A model generated the notes under the pieces. That model saw nothing but the letters and a program-made list of their open reading frames with translations. It ran no database searches and was not told the DNA's origin. This document shows, in pieces, positions 24,115-32,073 of a stretch of 41,220 nt of DNA; positions within the stretch are counted from its first letter, which is position 1, and each line of letters begins with the position of its first letter. Origin of the DNA: Candidatus Parcubacteria bacterium (GTDB lineage Bacteria > Patescibacteriota > Minisyncoccia > Sungbacterales > SURF-37); assembly GCA_003599755.1 (NCBI GenBank), contig QZJO01000007.1, positions 1 through 41,220 on the forward strand, in the 5' to 3' direction. The position numbers were made by a program, and so were the translations under genes.

Positions 24115-24714
24115 TTAGGATGCTAACAACTTCTTAAACACCTTGCGGGCCCGAAATAGTTTCATCTTGAGGGCACCGATCGTGATGCCGTGGCGGTCGG
24201 CGATCGTCTGGTAGGCCTGGTCTTCCAAATAATAGGCCGAGAGCAGATCCCGCAGATCCGCGGGCATCATTTCTAATACCGAGCGTACTACTTCGGCGGT
24301 TTCGCGCTCGAGCATTGCCTTGCGGAAGCCGTCGTGGGCTTGTTCCGCGGTCGGGTCCATTTCTTCAGGGATGGGCAGTTCGCGTTTTTTGATGCGGTGG
24401 TAATGGGTGATCGCGGTATTGAGCACGATTTTGTACGCCCATGAGGAAAATTTGCGATCATTGCCCTGGCGGAATTTCTTGGCATGCCGGTAGATCTTGA
24501 CGAATGCCTCCTGCACCACATCCTCGGCATCGGTCCGGTTGCCGACCACGCGCTGCGCCGCGCGCAAAAACGGCGCCTGATAGCGATCCACGAGCAGCCC
24601 GAAAAGCGCGGGCCGTTCTTGGCTCGACGCGAGAATAACTTCATCGGGGATATCCAGCGCCGCCGCCGGAGCGGCGGCAGGGGGCTGTTCGGTTTCTAGA
24701 TATTCCTGCGCCAT
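24115..24714 (-). CDS. ECF-type sigma factor
   Basis: A 199-aa sigma factor. A 28-residue Ala/Pro-rich N-terminus leads into region 2 (LFGLLVDRYQAPFLRAAQRVVG, AEDVVQEAFVKIYRHAKKF, SSWAYKIVLNTAITHYHRIKK). Region 4 is VLEMMPADLRDLLSAYYLEDQAYQTIAD with recognition helix TIGALKMKLFRARKVFKKLL. It differs clearly from the sigma at 19562 and is not a recent duplicate. It is paired with the three-TM protein downstream and divergent from gpmI. Confidence 0.92.
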   Translation of the reverse strand: MAQEYLETEQPPAAAPAAALDIPDEVILASSQERPALFGLLVDRYQAPFLRAAQRVVGNRTDAEDVVQEAFVKIYRHAKKFRQGNDRKFSSWAYKIVLNTAITHYHRIKKRELPIPEEMDPTAEQAHDGFRKAMLERETAEVVRSVLEMMPADLRDLLSAYYLEDQAYQTIADRHGITIGALKMKLFRARKVFKKLLAS

Positions 24715-24814
24715 GGACTCATACGTAGCAGAATCGGCTCCTTATTTCAACCCATCATCGCAAAAAGCGCAAACTCACCTCGCCCTGACTCCATGCAGTT
24801 GTTACACTGAATGC

Positions 24815-26398
24815 ATGGCCAGCGTTCCCAAACCCGTCGTGCTCGCGGTATTGGACGGTTTCGGCGTATCGCCCGAGGCCAGAGGCAACGCAATCCTCGG
24901 CGCCGAAACGCCGCACTTCGACCGTATCGAAGAACAGTTTCCCTTCGTGACGATCCAAGCATCCGGCGTGGCCGTCGGACTGCCATGGGGCGAGCCGGGA
25001 AATTCCGAAGTCGGACACCTGACCATGGGCGCAGGCCGGGCGCTCTATCATCATCTGCCGCGCATCATCGTCGCGATCCACGACGGATCGTTTTTCAAGA
25101 ATCCCGCGTTCCAAAACGTTATCGAACACGTCAAAGCGCGCAAATCAGCGCTTCATATCATCGGCCTTACCTCGTCCGGTTCGGTCCATAGCTATGCCGA
25201 CCATTTGTACGCACTGCTCGAACTCGTGACGCGGTCCGGCTTGCCGCGGGCATGGCTTCATTGCATTACCGACGGCAAGGACGCGCCGCGCCAAGAAGCG
25301 GAAAAATTCCTCGCGCGCCTCGAAGAACGCTTGCGCGCCCGCCATCCGACCATCGCCGTGGCATCGCTCATCGGGCGTTTCTTCGCCATGGATCGCGACG
25401 GCCAATGGGAGCGGATCAAGCGCGCCTACGATCTTCTGACCGGTGCGGGCGGCGCGGCATTTCAGGATCCGCTCGCGTATATCGCGCATGCGTACCAAGC
25501 GGGCGGCTCGGATGAATTTTTGGAGCCGGCATGGCGGGAAGAAAACGGGCGCGCGATCGGCCGCATCGCGCCCGGCGACGGCGTCATCTTTTTCAATTTC
25601 CGGGAAGATTCGATGCGCGAGATTACCGCGGCCTTTGCATCTCGCTCATTTTCGGCATTCGAGCGCCGCACAATCGACGACCTCGCGATCGCAACCATGA
25701 CCGAATATGAAGCGAACGTTCCGGGCGTCCAGGCGGCGTTTCCGCCGCTCGAAATTCACTGGCCGCTTGCGCGCGTCCTCTCCGTGACCGAAAAAAGTCA
25801 GCTCCATATCGCCGAGTCCGAAAAATACGCCCATGTCACGTACTTTTTCAACGGCGGGCAGGAGCAGGCGTTTGCACACGAAGATCGTATCCTCGTGCCG
25901 TCGCTTTCCGTACCGCATTTCGACGAACACCCGGAGATGCGCGCCGCCGCGATCGCCGACAAAGTCATCGAAAACCTTGCCCACTACGACTTCATCCTCG
26001 CGAACTTCGCGAATGCCGACATGGTCGGCCACACGGGGAATTTCGGCGCGATCGTCAAAGCCGTCGAGGTGCTTGATCAGCAAGTCGGAAAACTTATGCA
26101 AGCGGTATTGGACCGCAACGGCGCGCTCGTCATCACCGGCGACCATGGCAACGCCGAGCAAAAAGTCCATCCGCTCTCGGGCGAGCCGGTCACCTCGCAC
26201 ACCACGAATCCGGTGCCGTTTTATTTAATCGCGAACGACCGGCGCCTCTCGACGCCGCATACCAAAGAAGAAATCCTCGTGAAGAAACGCGAGCCGGCCG
26301 GCATCCTCATTGATGTCGCGCCGACGATCATCGCGCTCATGGATCTGCCCAAACCCGACGAGATGACGGGCAAAAGTTTGCTGCCAGTGCTCAATTAA
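24815..26398 (+). CDS. gpmI: 2,3-bisphosphoglycerate-independent phosphoglycerate mutase
   Basis: A 527-aa glycolytic enzyme interconverting 3- and 2-phosphoglycerate with two metal ions. Asp14 in VLDGFG and catalytic Ser64 in PGNSEVGHLTMGAGR are both present. Later metal motifs are NFANADMVGHTGNF and ITGDHGNAE, with HTTNPVPF near the C-terminus. The start is 24815 (MASVPKP), 6 nt after an extended -10 (TGT-TACACT). The ORF-track extension upstream is not family-like. A palindromic terminator follows. Confidence 0.96.
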   Translation: MASVPKPVVLAVLDGFGVSPEARGNAILGAETPHFDRIEEQFPFVTIQASGVAVGLPWGEPGNSEVGHLTMGAGRALYHHLPRIIVAIHDGSFFKNPAFQNVIEHVKARKSALHIIGLTSSGSVHSYADHLYALLELVTRSGLPRAWLHCITDGKDAPRQEAEKFLARLEERLRARHPTIAVASLIGRFFAMDRDGQWERIKRAYDLLTGAGGAAFQDPLAYIAHAYQAGGSDEFLEPAWREENGRAIGRIAPGDGVIFFNFREDSMREITAAFASRSFSAFERRTIDDLAIATMTEYEANVPGVQAAFPPLEIHWPLARVLSVTEKSQLHIAESEKYAHVTYFFNGGQEQAFAHEDRILVPSLSVPHFDEHPEMRAAAIADKVIENLAHYDFILANFANADMVGHTGNFGAIVKAVEVLDQQVGKLMQAVLDRNGALVITGDHGNAEQKVHPLSGEPVTSHTTNPVPFYLIANDRRLSTPHTKEEILVKKREPAGILIDVAPTIIALMDLPKPDEMTGKSLLPVLN

Positions 26399-26434
26399 TC
26401 AAAACCTCCCGCCTCGAGGCAGGAGGTTTTGATT
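26397..26434. terminator. bidirectional terminator between gpmI and hsp20
   Basis: AATCAAAACCTCC-cgcctcgaggca-GGAGGTTTTGATT; convergent genes on both sides. Confidence 0.9.
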
Positions 26435-26438
26435 ATCG

Positions 26439-27032
26439 CTATTCGGAAAACTTCACCTTGAGCTTCTTTGAGCCGCGCTCCTTTTTGGGCAGCTTGATCG
26501 TCAAGAGGCCGCCGCGGATCGAAGCATCGGCTTTTTGGAAATCCACCTCTTCGGGCAGGATGATCGAGCGCGAAAACGCGCCCCAGTACAGTTCCCGCGC
26601 GTAGAACCGGTCATCGCTCACTTCGTGCTGGCGTTCGCGCGTGCCGCGGATGGTCAGCGTGTTTTCTTCGAGTGAAATATCCACGTCTTCGGGCTTTACG
26701 CCGGCGACCGTGGATTGCACCACGATATTCGCGCCCTCGTCGAAAATATCTACGGTCAGCTCGCCTTCTTCTTCGGGCGCGATGGCTGCGGGCGCGACGC
26801 GCTCGGCCTCTTCACCCTCATCGTTTTCTTCCTCCTCTTCGTCTTTATCATCGTCATCATCTTCATCGGCATCATTGACGACGGGCCGCATATGCTTTTT
26901 GGGTGTGTATTCACGCACGCGCGTCCGTCCCGGGCGTTCGGGCGCAGCAGCCGGTGCTTCATCCGCGTCATCGCGGCTTCCTTCGCGGACGCGCAGGCTT
27001 CCGGTAAGACGTTCGAAAAATGATTGAGCCAT
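26439..27032 (-). CDS. Hsp20/alpha-crystallin small heat-shock protein with acidic extension
   Basis: A 197-aa ATP-independent holdase chaperone. The alpha-crystallin domain spans about 92-185, with ELTVDIFDEGANIVVQSTVAGVKPEDVDISLEENTLTIRG and RSIILPEEVDFQKADASIRGGLLTIKLPK. The N-terminal arm is unusual: Pro/Ala/Arg-rich (about 15-50), then a run of about 25 mostly Asp/Glu residues (DEDDDDDKDEEEEENDEGEE). Such acidity may affect oligomer size or client range (inference). A TACCAT box ends 5 nt before the ATG. No SD. Confidence 0.93.
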   Translation of the reverse strand: MAQSFFERLTGSLRVREGSRDDADEAPAAAPERPGRTRVREYTPKKHMRPVVNDADEDDDDDKDEEEEENDEGEEAERVAPAAIAPEEEGELTVDIFDEGANIVVQSTVAGVKPEDVDISLEENTLTIRGTRERQHEVSDDRFYARELYWGAFSRSIILPEEVDFQKADASIRGGLLTIKLPKKERGSKKLKVKFSE

Positions 27033-27072
27033 AGAAGATGGTAGTTCGCCGGATTCGCCCCGATCGAAAATT

Positions 27073-27969
27073 TTATCGATAATCGCTGCCGCTCGGCTGA
27101 GCTGTAACGGGATTCATGCGCCGATCATTGCGCCGGCGCAACCGTTCGAATTCCGCCAGCACCGCGATACCCATGAACACGAGCAGTGCGCCGACCAGCA
27201 GCAACCAGAACAACGGCGTTTGATAGAACGGGGTGGCGGCCGCATATAATTCGATGCGAATCGCCTCGACGCTCTTTTTGATAATAAGGTAGTTGAATAG
27301 CGCGTGCAACACAGTTGCGAACGCAATGCCCGAGGCGAGCGCGTGCCGGCGCCACGGGCTGAATACGTGGCGCGCGAGCGCGTATCCAACGAGGCCTGAC
27401 GCCAACCCATGAAGAAGATTGGCGCCCATGAAGCGATTGGCTGCAAGGTACACGCTGCCGTTTGCTCCCAAATCCGGCAGGCCGGAAAAGATAAAGAACG
27501 CATTCTCGATGGCGGCAAATCCCAAACCCGCCGTCACCATATAGATCATGGCGTCCACGGGCTCGTCAAATTCGACGCGCGAGAGGGCGACAAGTTTCAC
27601 TGCGAAATACTTGACGTACTCCTCCACGAAGGCGATGCCCAAAAACAGGATCGCGCAGCCCGCGAGGCCCCCGGCCAGGATTGCGGCCGAGGAAAAATCG
27701 CACGATCCGAACGTGGCGGGGAAGAGCCGGTACAAAATCCCGCCGCCAAACATAACCTTGCCTGCAAAATCTACCAGCGGCTCGCTGAATAGCGCGAACT
27801 CGGCGACAAACGCCACAAACGCCGAGACGATGCCGGCGACGAACGTGGCGAGCAACAAATGCTTCGGCTCCGGATGCCGATCCTCGTGCAAAAAGAAAAA
27901 CAGCCACAACAGCGGGGGCAAAAACGCGAGCGCGAGATACCCCAAGTACATCCCGACCAAAGCAACCAT
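27073..27969 (-). CDS. PrsW-family intramembrane metalloprotease
   Basis: A 298-aa polytopic membrane protein with about eight TM segments. Family motifs are HEDRHPEP in the first loop, FVEEYVKYFAVK (the EExxK motif), an AAIENAFFIF helix, then HGLASGLVGYALA and VLHALFNYLI histidine motifs. PrsW cleaves membrane-anchored anti-sigma factors in Bacillus, and two ECF sigma systems lie within 10 kb here. A functional link is inference only. The start at 27969 (MVALVGMYLG) is 4 nt after the valS stop, so it is co-transcribed with valS. Confidence 0.9.
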   Translation of the reverse strand: MVALVGMYLGYLALAFLPPLLWLFFFLHEDRHPEPKHLLLATFVAGIVSAFVAFVAEFALFSEPLVDFAGKVMFGGGILYRLFPATFGSCDFSSAAILAGGLAGCAILFLGIAFVEEYVKYFAVKLVALSRVEFDEPVDAMIYMVTAGLGFAAIENAFFIFSGLPDLGANGSVYLAANRFMGANLLHGLASGLVGYALARHVFSPWRRHALASGIAFATVLHALFNYLIIKKSVEAIRIELYAAATPFYQTPLFWLLLVGALLVFMGIAVLAEFERLRRRNDRRMNPVTAQPSGSDYR

Positions 27970-27973
27970 GGGT

Positions 27974-30745
27974 TTATGTTCGCACGCGTTCGGGAACCGG
28001 CCAAGATTCAACGAGCAACAGCGGCGCCTCGGCGCTCGTGCTCATGCGCCGGAGGGATGCCGGCAAATCCTGCCAAAGCGCTTCGGTAATGAACGGCATA
28101 AACGGATGGAGGAGTTTTAGGAGCGTACCGTAGATGCCAAAAAGCGTCGCCTGCGCGGCAGCGCGGTCGGCTGCGGGTCCGGCCGGATCCAAGCGCGGCT
28201 TTGCGGCCTCGATCAATTGGTCGGCGAACGTGTGCCACGCGTAGTGGTACAGCGCCTCGGCCGCGTGATGGAACCGGAATTTTTCCAGATCGGCCGTGAT
28301 GCGCTTGGCCAATGCGGCTGCTTCCTTCTGGCGGCGGCGGTCTTCGGCGGAAAGCTTCGGCCGGACGTCGGCCAGCGCAGGATCATAGCGCATCATGAGA
28401 AACCGATGGATGTTCCAGAGCTTGTTCGCGAAGTTACGGTAACCGCGGATCTTTTCTTCCGAAATAATGATGTCGTTGCCCGGTAGGTTGCCTACGACGA
28501 GCGCCATGCGCACCGCGTCGGTGCCGTATTCGGCGGCCACGCCGAGGGGATCGATGACGTTTCCTTTCGACTTGGACATTTTCTGCCGGTCTTTGTCGCG
28601 TACGAGGCCATGCAAATATACCGTGCGAAACGGCGGCTGCCCGGTACGGTACAAGCCGAGCATAATCATGCGCGACACCCAGAAAAATAGGATATCGTAG
28701 CCAGTTTCCATCACGTCGGTCGGATAGAACGTCTCGAAATCCTTTGTCGTCCACGGCGATTTCGGATTTCGAGTTTCGGATTTCGAGTTTCCGCGCTGCG
28801 CCAGCAGTGTGGCGAACGGCCACTGGCCGGATGAAAACCACGTGTCGAGCACGTCCGGATCCTGCTCCACCATATCCACGCCGCAGCGCGGGCAAGGATG
28901 CGTGACCGAGAAATGCAAAATGCTCGCGTTGTGGACCGGCGTGGCCCGCAGCTCGTTCCAAGAAATATTCTTGAGCCGCGCCAACAGCGCGCGGATCGCG
29001 CCGCCGTGCGAAACGATCACGATATTTCGATGCATATGGTGGTTACGATGCCGCTCGAATGCCTGCGCCACACGCTCTTCGAATTCATTCAATGCTTCAC
29101 CGCCGGGAATTTCATGCGGATCACGCTCGGGCATAAGGCGCGCGCGAATATCGTCGTAGTTTGCGCCCTCGAAATCACCCCAATTGCGCTCGCGAAACGC
29201 CGTATCGCTGATTACTTCGACGCCGCCGAGTTCACGGGCGATAATCTCGCCGGTCTCGCGCGCCCGTTGGAGATCCGAAGTGATAACGGCATCGATGGTG
29301 GCGCCGGATTCTTTCAGCGCTATTGCTGCCTGGCGCGCCTGCTCGCGACCGCGATCGTTAAGCGGCACGTCGCTATGGCCCTGTACCCGGCGCTCTGCAT
29401 TCCAATCGGTCTCGCCATGACGGACGAAATACCAATTGCCCCGTATCGGGGCATCCATGCGCACCTCACCGCAGCCGATGCAAAACCACGCCGGGATCCG
29501 GATGCCCCAGGTAATTTGGCGCGAGATATTCCAATCGCGGATATTCTTGAGCCAATGCAAATAGACCTTCTTGTAGCGGTCAGGGATAATCTGGACCTCT
29601 TTTGCGCGCACCGCGGCAATGGCTTTTTCGGCAAGCGGAGCCATGCGCACGAACCATTGCGGCATGACGAGCGGCTCCACCACATTGCCGCATTTGTAGC
29701 AGACCGCGACATTATGTTTGTACTCGGGCTCGATCTTTGCCAAAAGCCCGCGCGCTTGGAGATCGGCGACCACGCGCTCGCGCGCCTCGGCGACTTTCAA
29801 GCCCGCGTACGGGCCGGCTCGTTCGTTGAGCCGGCCGTCCTTGCCGATGACCGGCCGTACTTCCAAGTTATGGCGCTTGCCGATCTCGAAGTCGTCCGGA
29901 TCGTGCGCCGGCGTTACTTTGACTACGCCCGTGCCGAATTTCGGATCCACGGCTTCGTCAGCAATCACTTTGATTTTTGCCGGGCCGATGAGCGTCTCGA
30001 TTTCAAGCTCTTTGCCAACGTACTTCGCGTAGCGCTTGTCCTTGGGATGCACGGCCACCGCGGTGTCGCCGAATTTCGTCTCCGGCCGCACCGTCGCCAG
30101 GACGAGCGGACCGTACCGCATGTGATACAGCGGATCCGCACGCTCTTCGTATTTGATCTCAAGGTCCGAGAGCGTGGTCTGGTGCTTCACGCACCAATTG
30201 ACGATCCGCTCGCCGCGATAGAGCAAATCGTCTTTATAAAGCTTCTTGAACGTATCGGTCACGACCGCGACGATATCGGGATCGAGCGTAAATTTCTCGC
30301 GCGACCAATCGGCCGACGCCCCGAGCTTGCGCAGCTGATTCTCCATCACTACCTTATTCTCCTGCGTAAATTCCCACATCTCTTGCCAGAGCTGGTTGCG
30401 GGGAATCTGGAACCGATTACGTCCTTCCTTTTCGAGTTTTTTATCGAACACGACCTGCGTCTCAAAGCCCGCATGGTCCGCACCCGGCAGCCACAAGGCC
30501 TTGCGGCCGCGCATGCGCCAGAACCGGATCAAGATATCCTGCAACGTCACGAATACCGCATGCCCGATATGCAGCGCGCCGTTGGCATTGGGCGGCGGCA
30601 TAATAATGGAAAAGGGGTTGCCTCGCTCGCCGGGCAAAGTGTCCGGATTGAAAAAACCGGAATCTTCCCACTTCCGGTAGATCGCGTCTTCGATGTGTTT
30701 CGGGTCGTAGGCCTTCGCCAATTCAACCCGCGGATCGGTTGCCAT
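27974..30745 (-). CDS. valS: valyl-tRNA synthetase with inserted histidine-phosphatase domain
   Basis: A 923-aa class I synthetase charging tRNA-Val. LHIGH is at 58-62, the CP1 editing domain at about 180-340, and KMSKS at 722-726. A complete phosphoglycerate-mutase-type histidine phosphatase domain (about 436-615) is embedded between the two zinc-knuckle pairs CIGC (422-425) and CPRC (618-621). It has RHGE (442-445), LNDRG, SDLQRARET, FRERNWGDFEG and VSHGG (His580), so all catalytic residues are kept. The usual C-terminal coiled-coil arm is absent. A repeat-derived stretch (SKSETRNPKS) follows at 654-663. AAGGA precedes the ATG, with TATAAA as -10. Confidence 0.95.
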   Translation of the reverse strand: MATDPRVELAKAYDPKHIEDAIYRKWEDSGFFNPDTLPGERGNPFSIIMPPPNANGALHIGHAVFVTLQDILIRFWRMRGRKALWLPGADHAGFETQVVFDKKLEKEGRNRFQIPRNQLWQEMWEFTQENKVVMENQLRKLGASADWSREKFTLDPDIVAVVTDTFKKLYKDDLLYRGERIVNWCVKHQTTLSDLEIKYEERADPLYHMRYGPLVLATVRPETKFGDTAVAVHPKDKRYAKYVGKELEIETLIGPAKIKVIADEAVDPKFGTGVVKVTPAHDPDDFEIGKRHNLEVRPVIGKDGRLNERAGPYAGLKVAEARERVVADLQARGLLAKIEPEYKHNVAVCYKCGNVVEPLVMPQWFVRMAPLAEKAIAAVRAKEVQIIPDRYKKVYLHWLKNIRDWNISRQITWGIRIPAWFCIGCGEVRMDAPIRGNWYFVRHGETDWNAERRVQGHSDVPLNDRGREQARQAAIALKESGATIDAVITSDLQRARETGEIIARELGGVEVISDTAFRERNWGDFEGANYDDIRARLMPERDPHEIPGGEALNEFEERVAQAFERHRNHHMHRNIVIVSHGGAIRALLARLKNISWNELRATPVHNASILHFSVTHPCPRCGVDMVEQDPDVLDTWFSSGQWPFATLLAQRGNSKSETRNPKSPWTTKDFETFYPTDVMETGYDILFFWVSRMIMLGLYRTGQPPFRTVYLHGLVRDKDRQKMSKSKGNVIDPLGVAAEYGTDAVRMALVVGNLPGNDIIISEEKIRGYRNFANKLWNIHRFLMMRYDPALADVRPKLSAEDRRRQKEAAALAKRITADLEKFRFHHAAEALYHYAWHTFADQLIEAAKPRLDPAGPAADRAAAQATLFGIYGTLLKLLHPFMPFITEALWQDLPASLRRMSTSAEAPLLLVESWPVPERVRT
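28761..28790. repeat. in-frame 14-bp tandem repeat inside valS
   Basis: ttcggatttcgagt occurs twice in direct succession (28761-28774 and 28775-28788) and partly beyond. It encodes the low-complexity stretch around residues 652-663. Confidence 0.8.
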
Positions 30746-30767
30746 GGCAGTAGTTCCTTTTTATACT
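30739..30767 (+). promoter_or_regulatory. promoter of the 66-aa gene, overlapping the valS promoter
   Basis: Plus: TTGCCA (30739-30744), 17 nt, TATACT (30762-30767). Minus: TATAAA at 30760-30765 for valS. The two -10 boxes overlap, and the plus -35 covers the valS start codon. Confidence 0.65.
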
Positions 30768-30818
30768 TCCCAAGCGTAGCGCAAAAACGCGCGAATTTCC
30801 ACGGTTCTCGAACGCCAT

Positions 30819-31274
30819 TCAGGAGGGGTCATGCCGCTGAGCGAACTGCGAGATCGGAAGGGCCGCACATACTATCCGAAGCTCGGAGATCCGCACGCCG
30901 TCCAACCGCTGTTCGGTCCGTGCAGTCCGGACTGCCCGCTCCGCGATCGGGAAGAGTACCGATCCGATCGGTGTCACCGGGACCTGTGCGGTTATCGCAT
31001 GCGGCACGCAGTGCTCCCGGCAGCCGGCTAAGGGCTGCCCGCGCGCGAACCGCCGCCGAAGCAGGCCAGCACGCCTGCGCAGTTCACCCCATTCGTCCGG
31101 ATGGGGGTTCCGTTTTCCCCAACCGCATTGACAGCATCCGCCGAATCCCGCTACGGTAAATGCGGTGCCGCTGTGCGCCGCTGCAAGTATGTCGAACTGT
31201 GCCGCAATTTCCGCCATCTGGACCGCCTCGACGGCCGGGATTTTTCTCATGCAAGTCGTCGTCGTTGCGGTCAT
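30819..31274 (-). CDS. alternative antisense ORF, 151 aa (conflicts with the 66-aa gene)
   Basis: The minus-strand ATG at 31274 has GGAGG 9 nt upstream. The first 90 residues look protein-like (AVEAVQMAEIAAQFDILAAA, then GCCQCGWGKRNPHPDEWGEL). However, the frame runs antisense through the whole 66-aa gene at 30831, which has its own promoter and SD. Either only one strand is coding, or the minus gene once ended earlier. No clear promoter was found for it. Confidence 0.3.
   Translation of the reverse strand: MTATTTTCMRKIPAVEAVQMAEIAAQFDILAAAHSGTAFTVAGFGGCCQCGWGKRNPHPDEWGELRRRAGLLRRRFARGQPLAGCREHCVPHAITAQVPVTPIGSVLFPIAERAVRTARTEQRLDGVRISELRIVCAALPISQFAQRHDPS
30831..31031 (+). CDS. orphan 66-aa Cys-rich protein (SD-class)
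   Basis: The ATG is preceded by AGGAGGGG and by a good promoter at 30739-30767. The protein is charged: MPLSELRDRKGRTYYPKL, then FGPCSPDCPLRDREEYRSDRCHRDLCG. Four Cys spaced CxxxC...CxxxxC with a neighbouring His suggest a small metal-binding knuckle (inference). No family recognised. The stop lies inside a GGCAGCC/GGCTGCC hairpin. A minus-strand ORF overlaps it completely. Confidence 0.6.
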   Translation: MPLSELRDRKGRTYYPKLGDPHAVQPLFGPCSPDCPLRDREEYRSDRCHRDLCGYRMRHAVLPAAG

Positions 31275-31524
31275 CGTACACATCCTCCGCAAGAAAGGCG
31301 GCGAGGGAATGCAGCTGGTAGCAGCCGAATAAACGGCAGCAACAACGAACTCCAGACGCAGTCCCTCGCCTCCGGCGCAGGGACTGCTTTCGTAGATGGG
31401 CTCATGCCATGGCAACGCGGTTACCACGCCGCAGCCGGAGGGCGCTTCCACAAGAAGAAGGGTGCAAGACCCGACGAGCCCAACCATTCAACCGCGGCTC
31501 TTTCATAATCAGGGGGGTACAGTA
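31032..31524 (+). other. 490-bp stretch upstream of the four-gene SD operon
   Basis: On the plus strand no gene is supported. A 9-bp hairpin (GCAGTCCCT/AGGGACTGC, about 31361-31390, followed by TTTCG) resembles a terminator. CATAAT at about 31505 may be a -10 for the operon. The 5' half of the antisense ORF 30819-31274 lies here. Confidence 0.45.
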
Positions 31525-31794
31525 ATGGCCTACGCCGTGGTCGTGCCGCGACGGACCGGCCGCTTCTTCCTCGCTGAGCCCATCCAGGACAACGCGGCCG
31601 ATGCCGCCCACCTCGCGTACAGACGCGGACCTGATGCGCGCATCATCTGGGTCACGAAGGCGAACCTGGCAACGTCCTATTCCGAAGAGGAGGTGCTGCG
31701 CTACGATCGGACCGACGAAGCCCGTGTTGCACTCCGTCATCGTGAACTGATGCAGAGTGAACTGGCCGGCTGGGAACATGCCGGCGCCGACTGA
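31525..31794 (+). CDS. orphan 89-aa protein (SD-class), first gene of the operon
   Basis: The ATG at 31525 follows AGGGGGG at 8 nt. The N-terminal half looks like a beta-alpha unit (MAYAVVVPRRTGRFFLAEPIQDNAADAAHLAYRRGPDARIIWVT). The C-terminal half is helical and charged (EEEVLRYDRTDEARVALRHRELMQSEL). No Cys or TM. No family recognised. Its lone Lys is AAG. The next gene follows after 12 nt. Confidence 0.7.
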   Translation: MAYAVVVPRRTGRFFLAEPIQDNAADAAHLAYRRGPDARIIWVTKANLATSYSEEEVLRYDRTDEARVALRHRELMQSELAGWEHAGAD

Positions 31795-31806
31795 CAAGGA
31801 GAGTCC

Positions 31807-32064
31807 ATGCACGAACTCCGCCCGGTGAAATCCGACCCGGATCCGCTCGATCAGGTACGCAGGCGCATCGAAGAAGTCGCCGCGCTCGAACGGAAGTTGC
31901 AGCGCGGCATCGCCACGGACGGTCCGTGCGATCGGCCGCCGGCGAGCAAGCAGGAAAAGCGCCGCTGGCATCTCGATCATCTGAAGCGGGTCGTCATCCC
32001 GCGAGCAACCGCCCGCGCGGAAGACGCCTGCGATCCGCGCGTCCGCGAAGCGTTCGAACTCTAG
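31807..32064 (+). CDS. orphan 85-aa helical protein (SD-class)
   Basis: AAGGAGAG precedes the ATG. It is highly charged and mostly helical: DQVRRRIEEVAALERKLQRG could form a short coiled coil, followed by KQEKRRWHLDHLKRVVIP. Two Cys (GPCDRPP, EDACDPR). No family recognised. It ends 9 nt before the next start. Four of five lysines are AAG. Confidence 0.7.
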   Translation: MHELRPVKSDPDPLDQVRRRIEEVAALERKLQRGIATDGPCDRPPASKQEKRRWHLDHLKRVVIPRATARAEDACDPRVREAFEL

Positions 32065-32073
32065 GAGGCAGAG

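Noticed and set aside
28898-31159. 753-aa plus-strand ORF opposite valS
   Set aside because: A shadow of valS on the other strand; no family motifs, while valS has HIGH, KMSKS and the phosphatase motifs.
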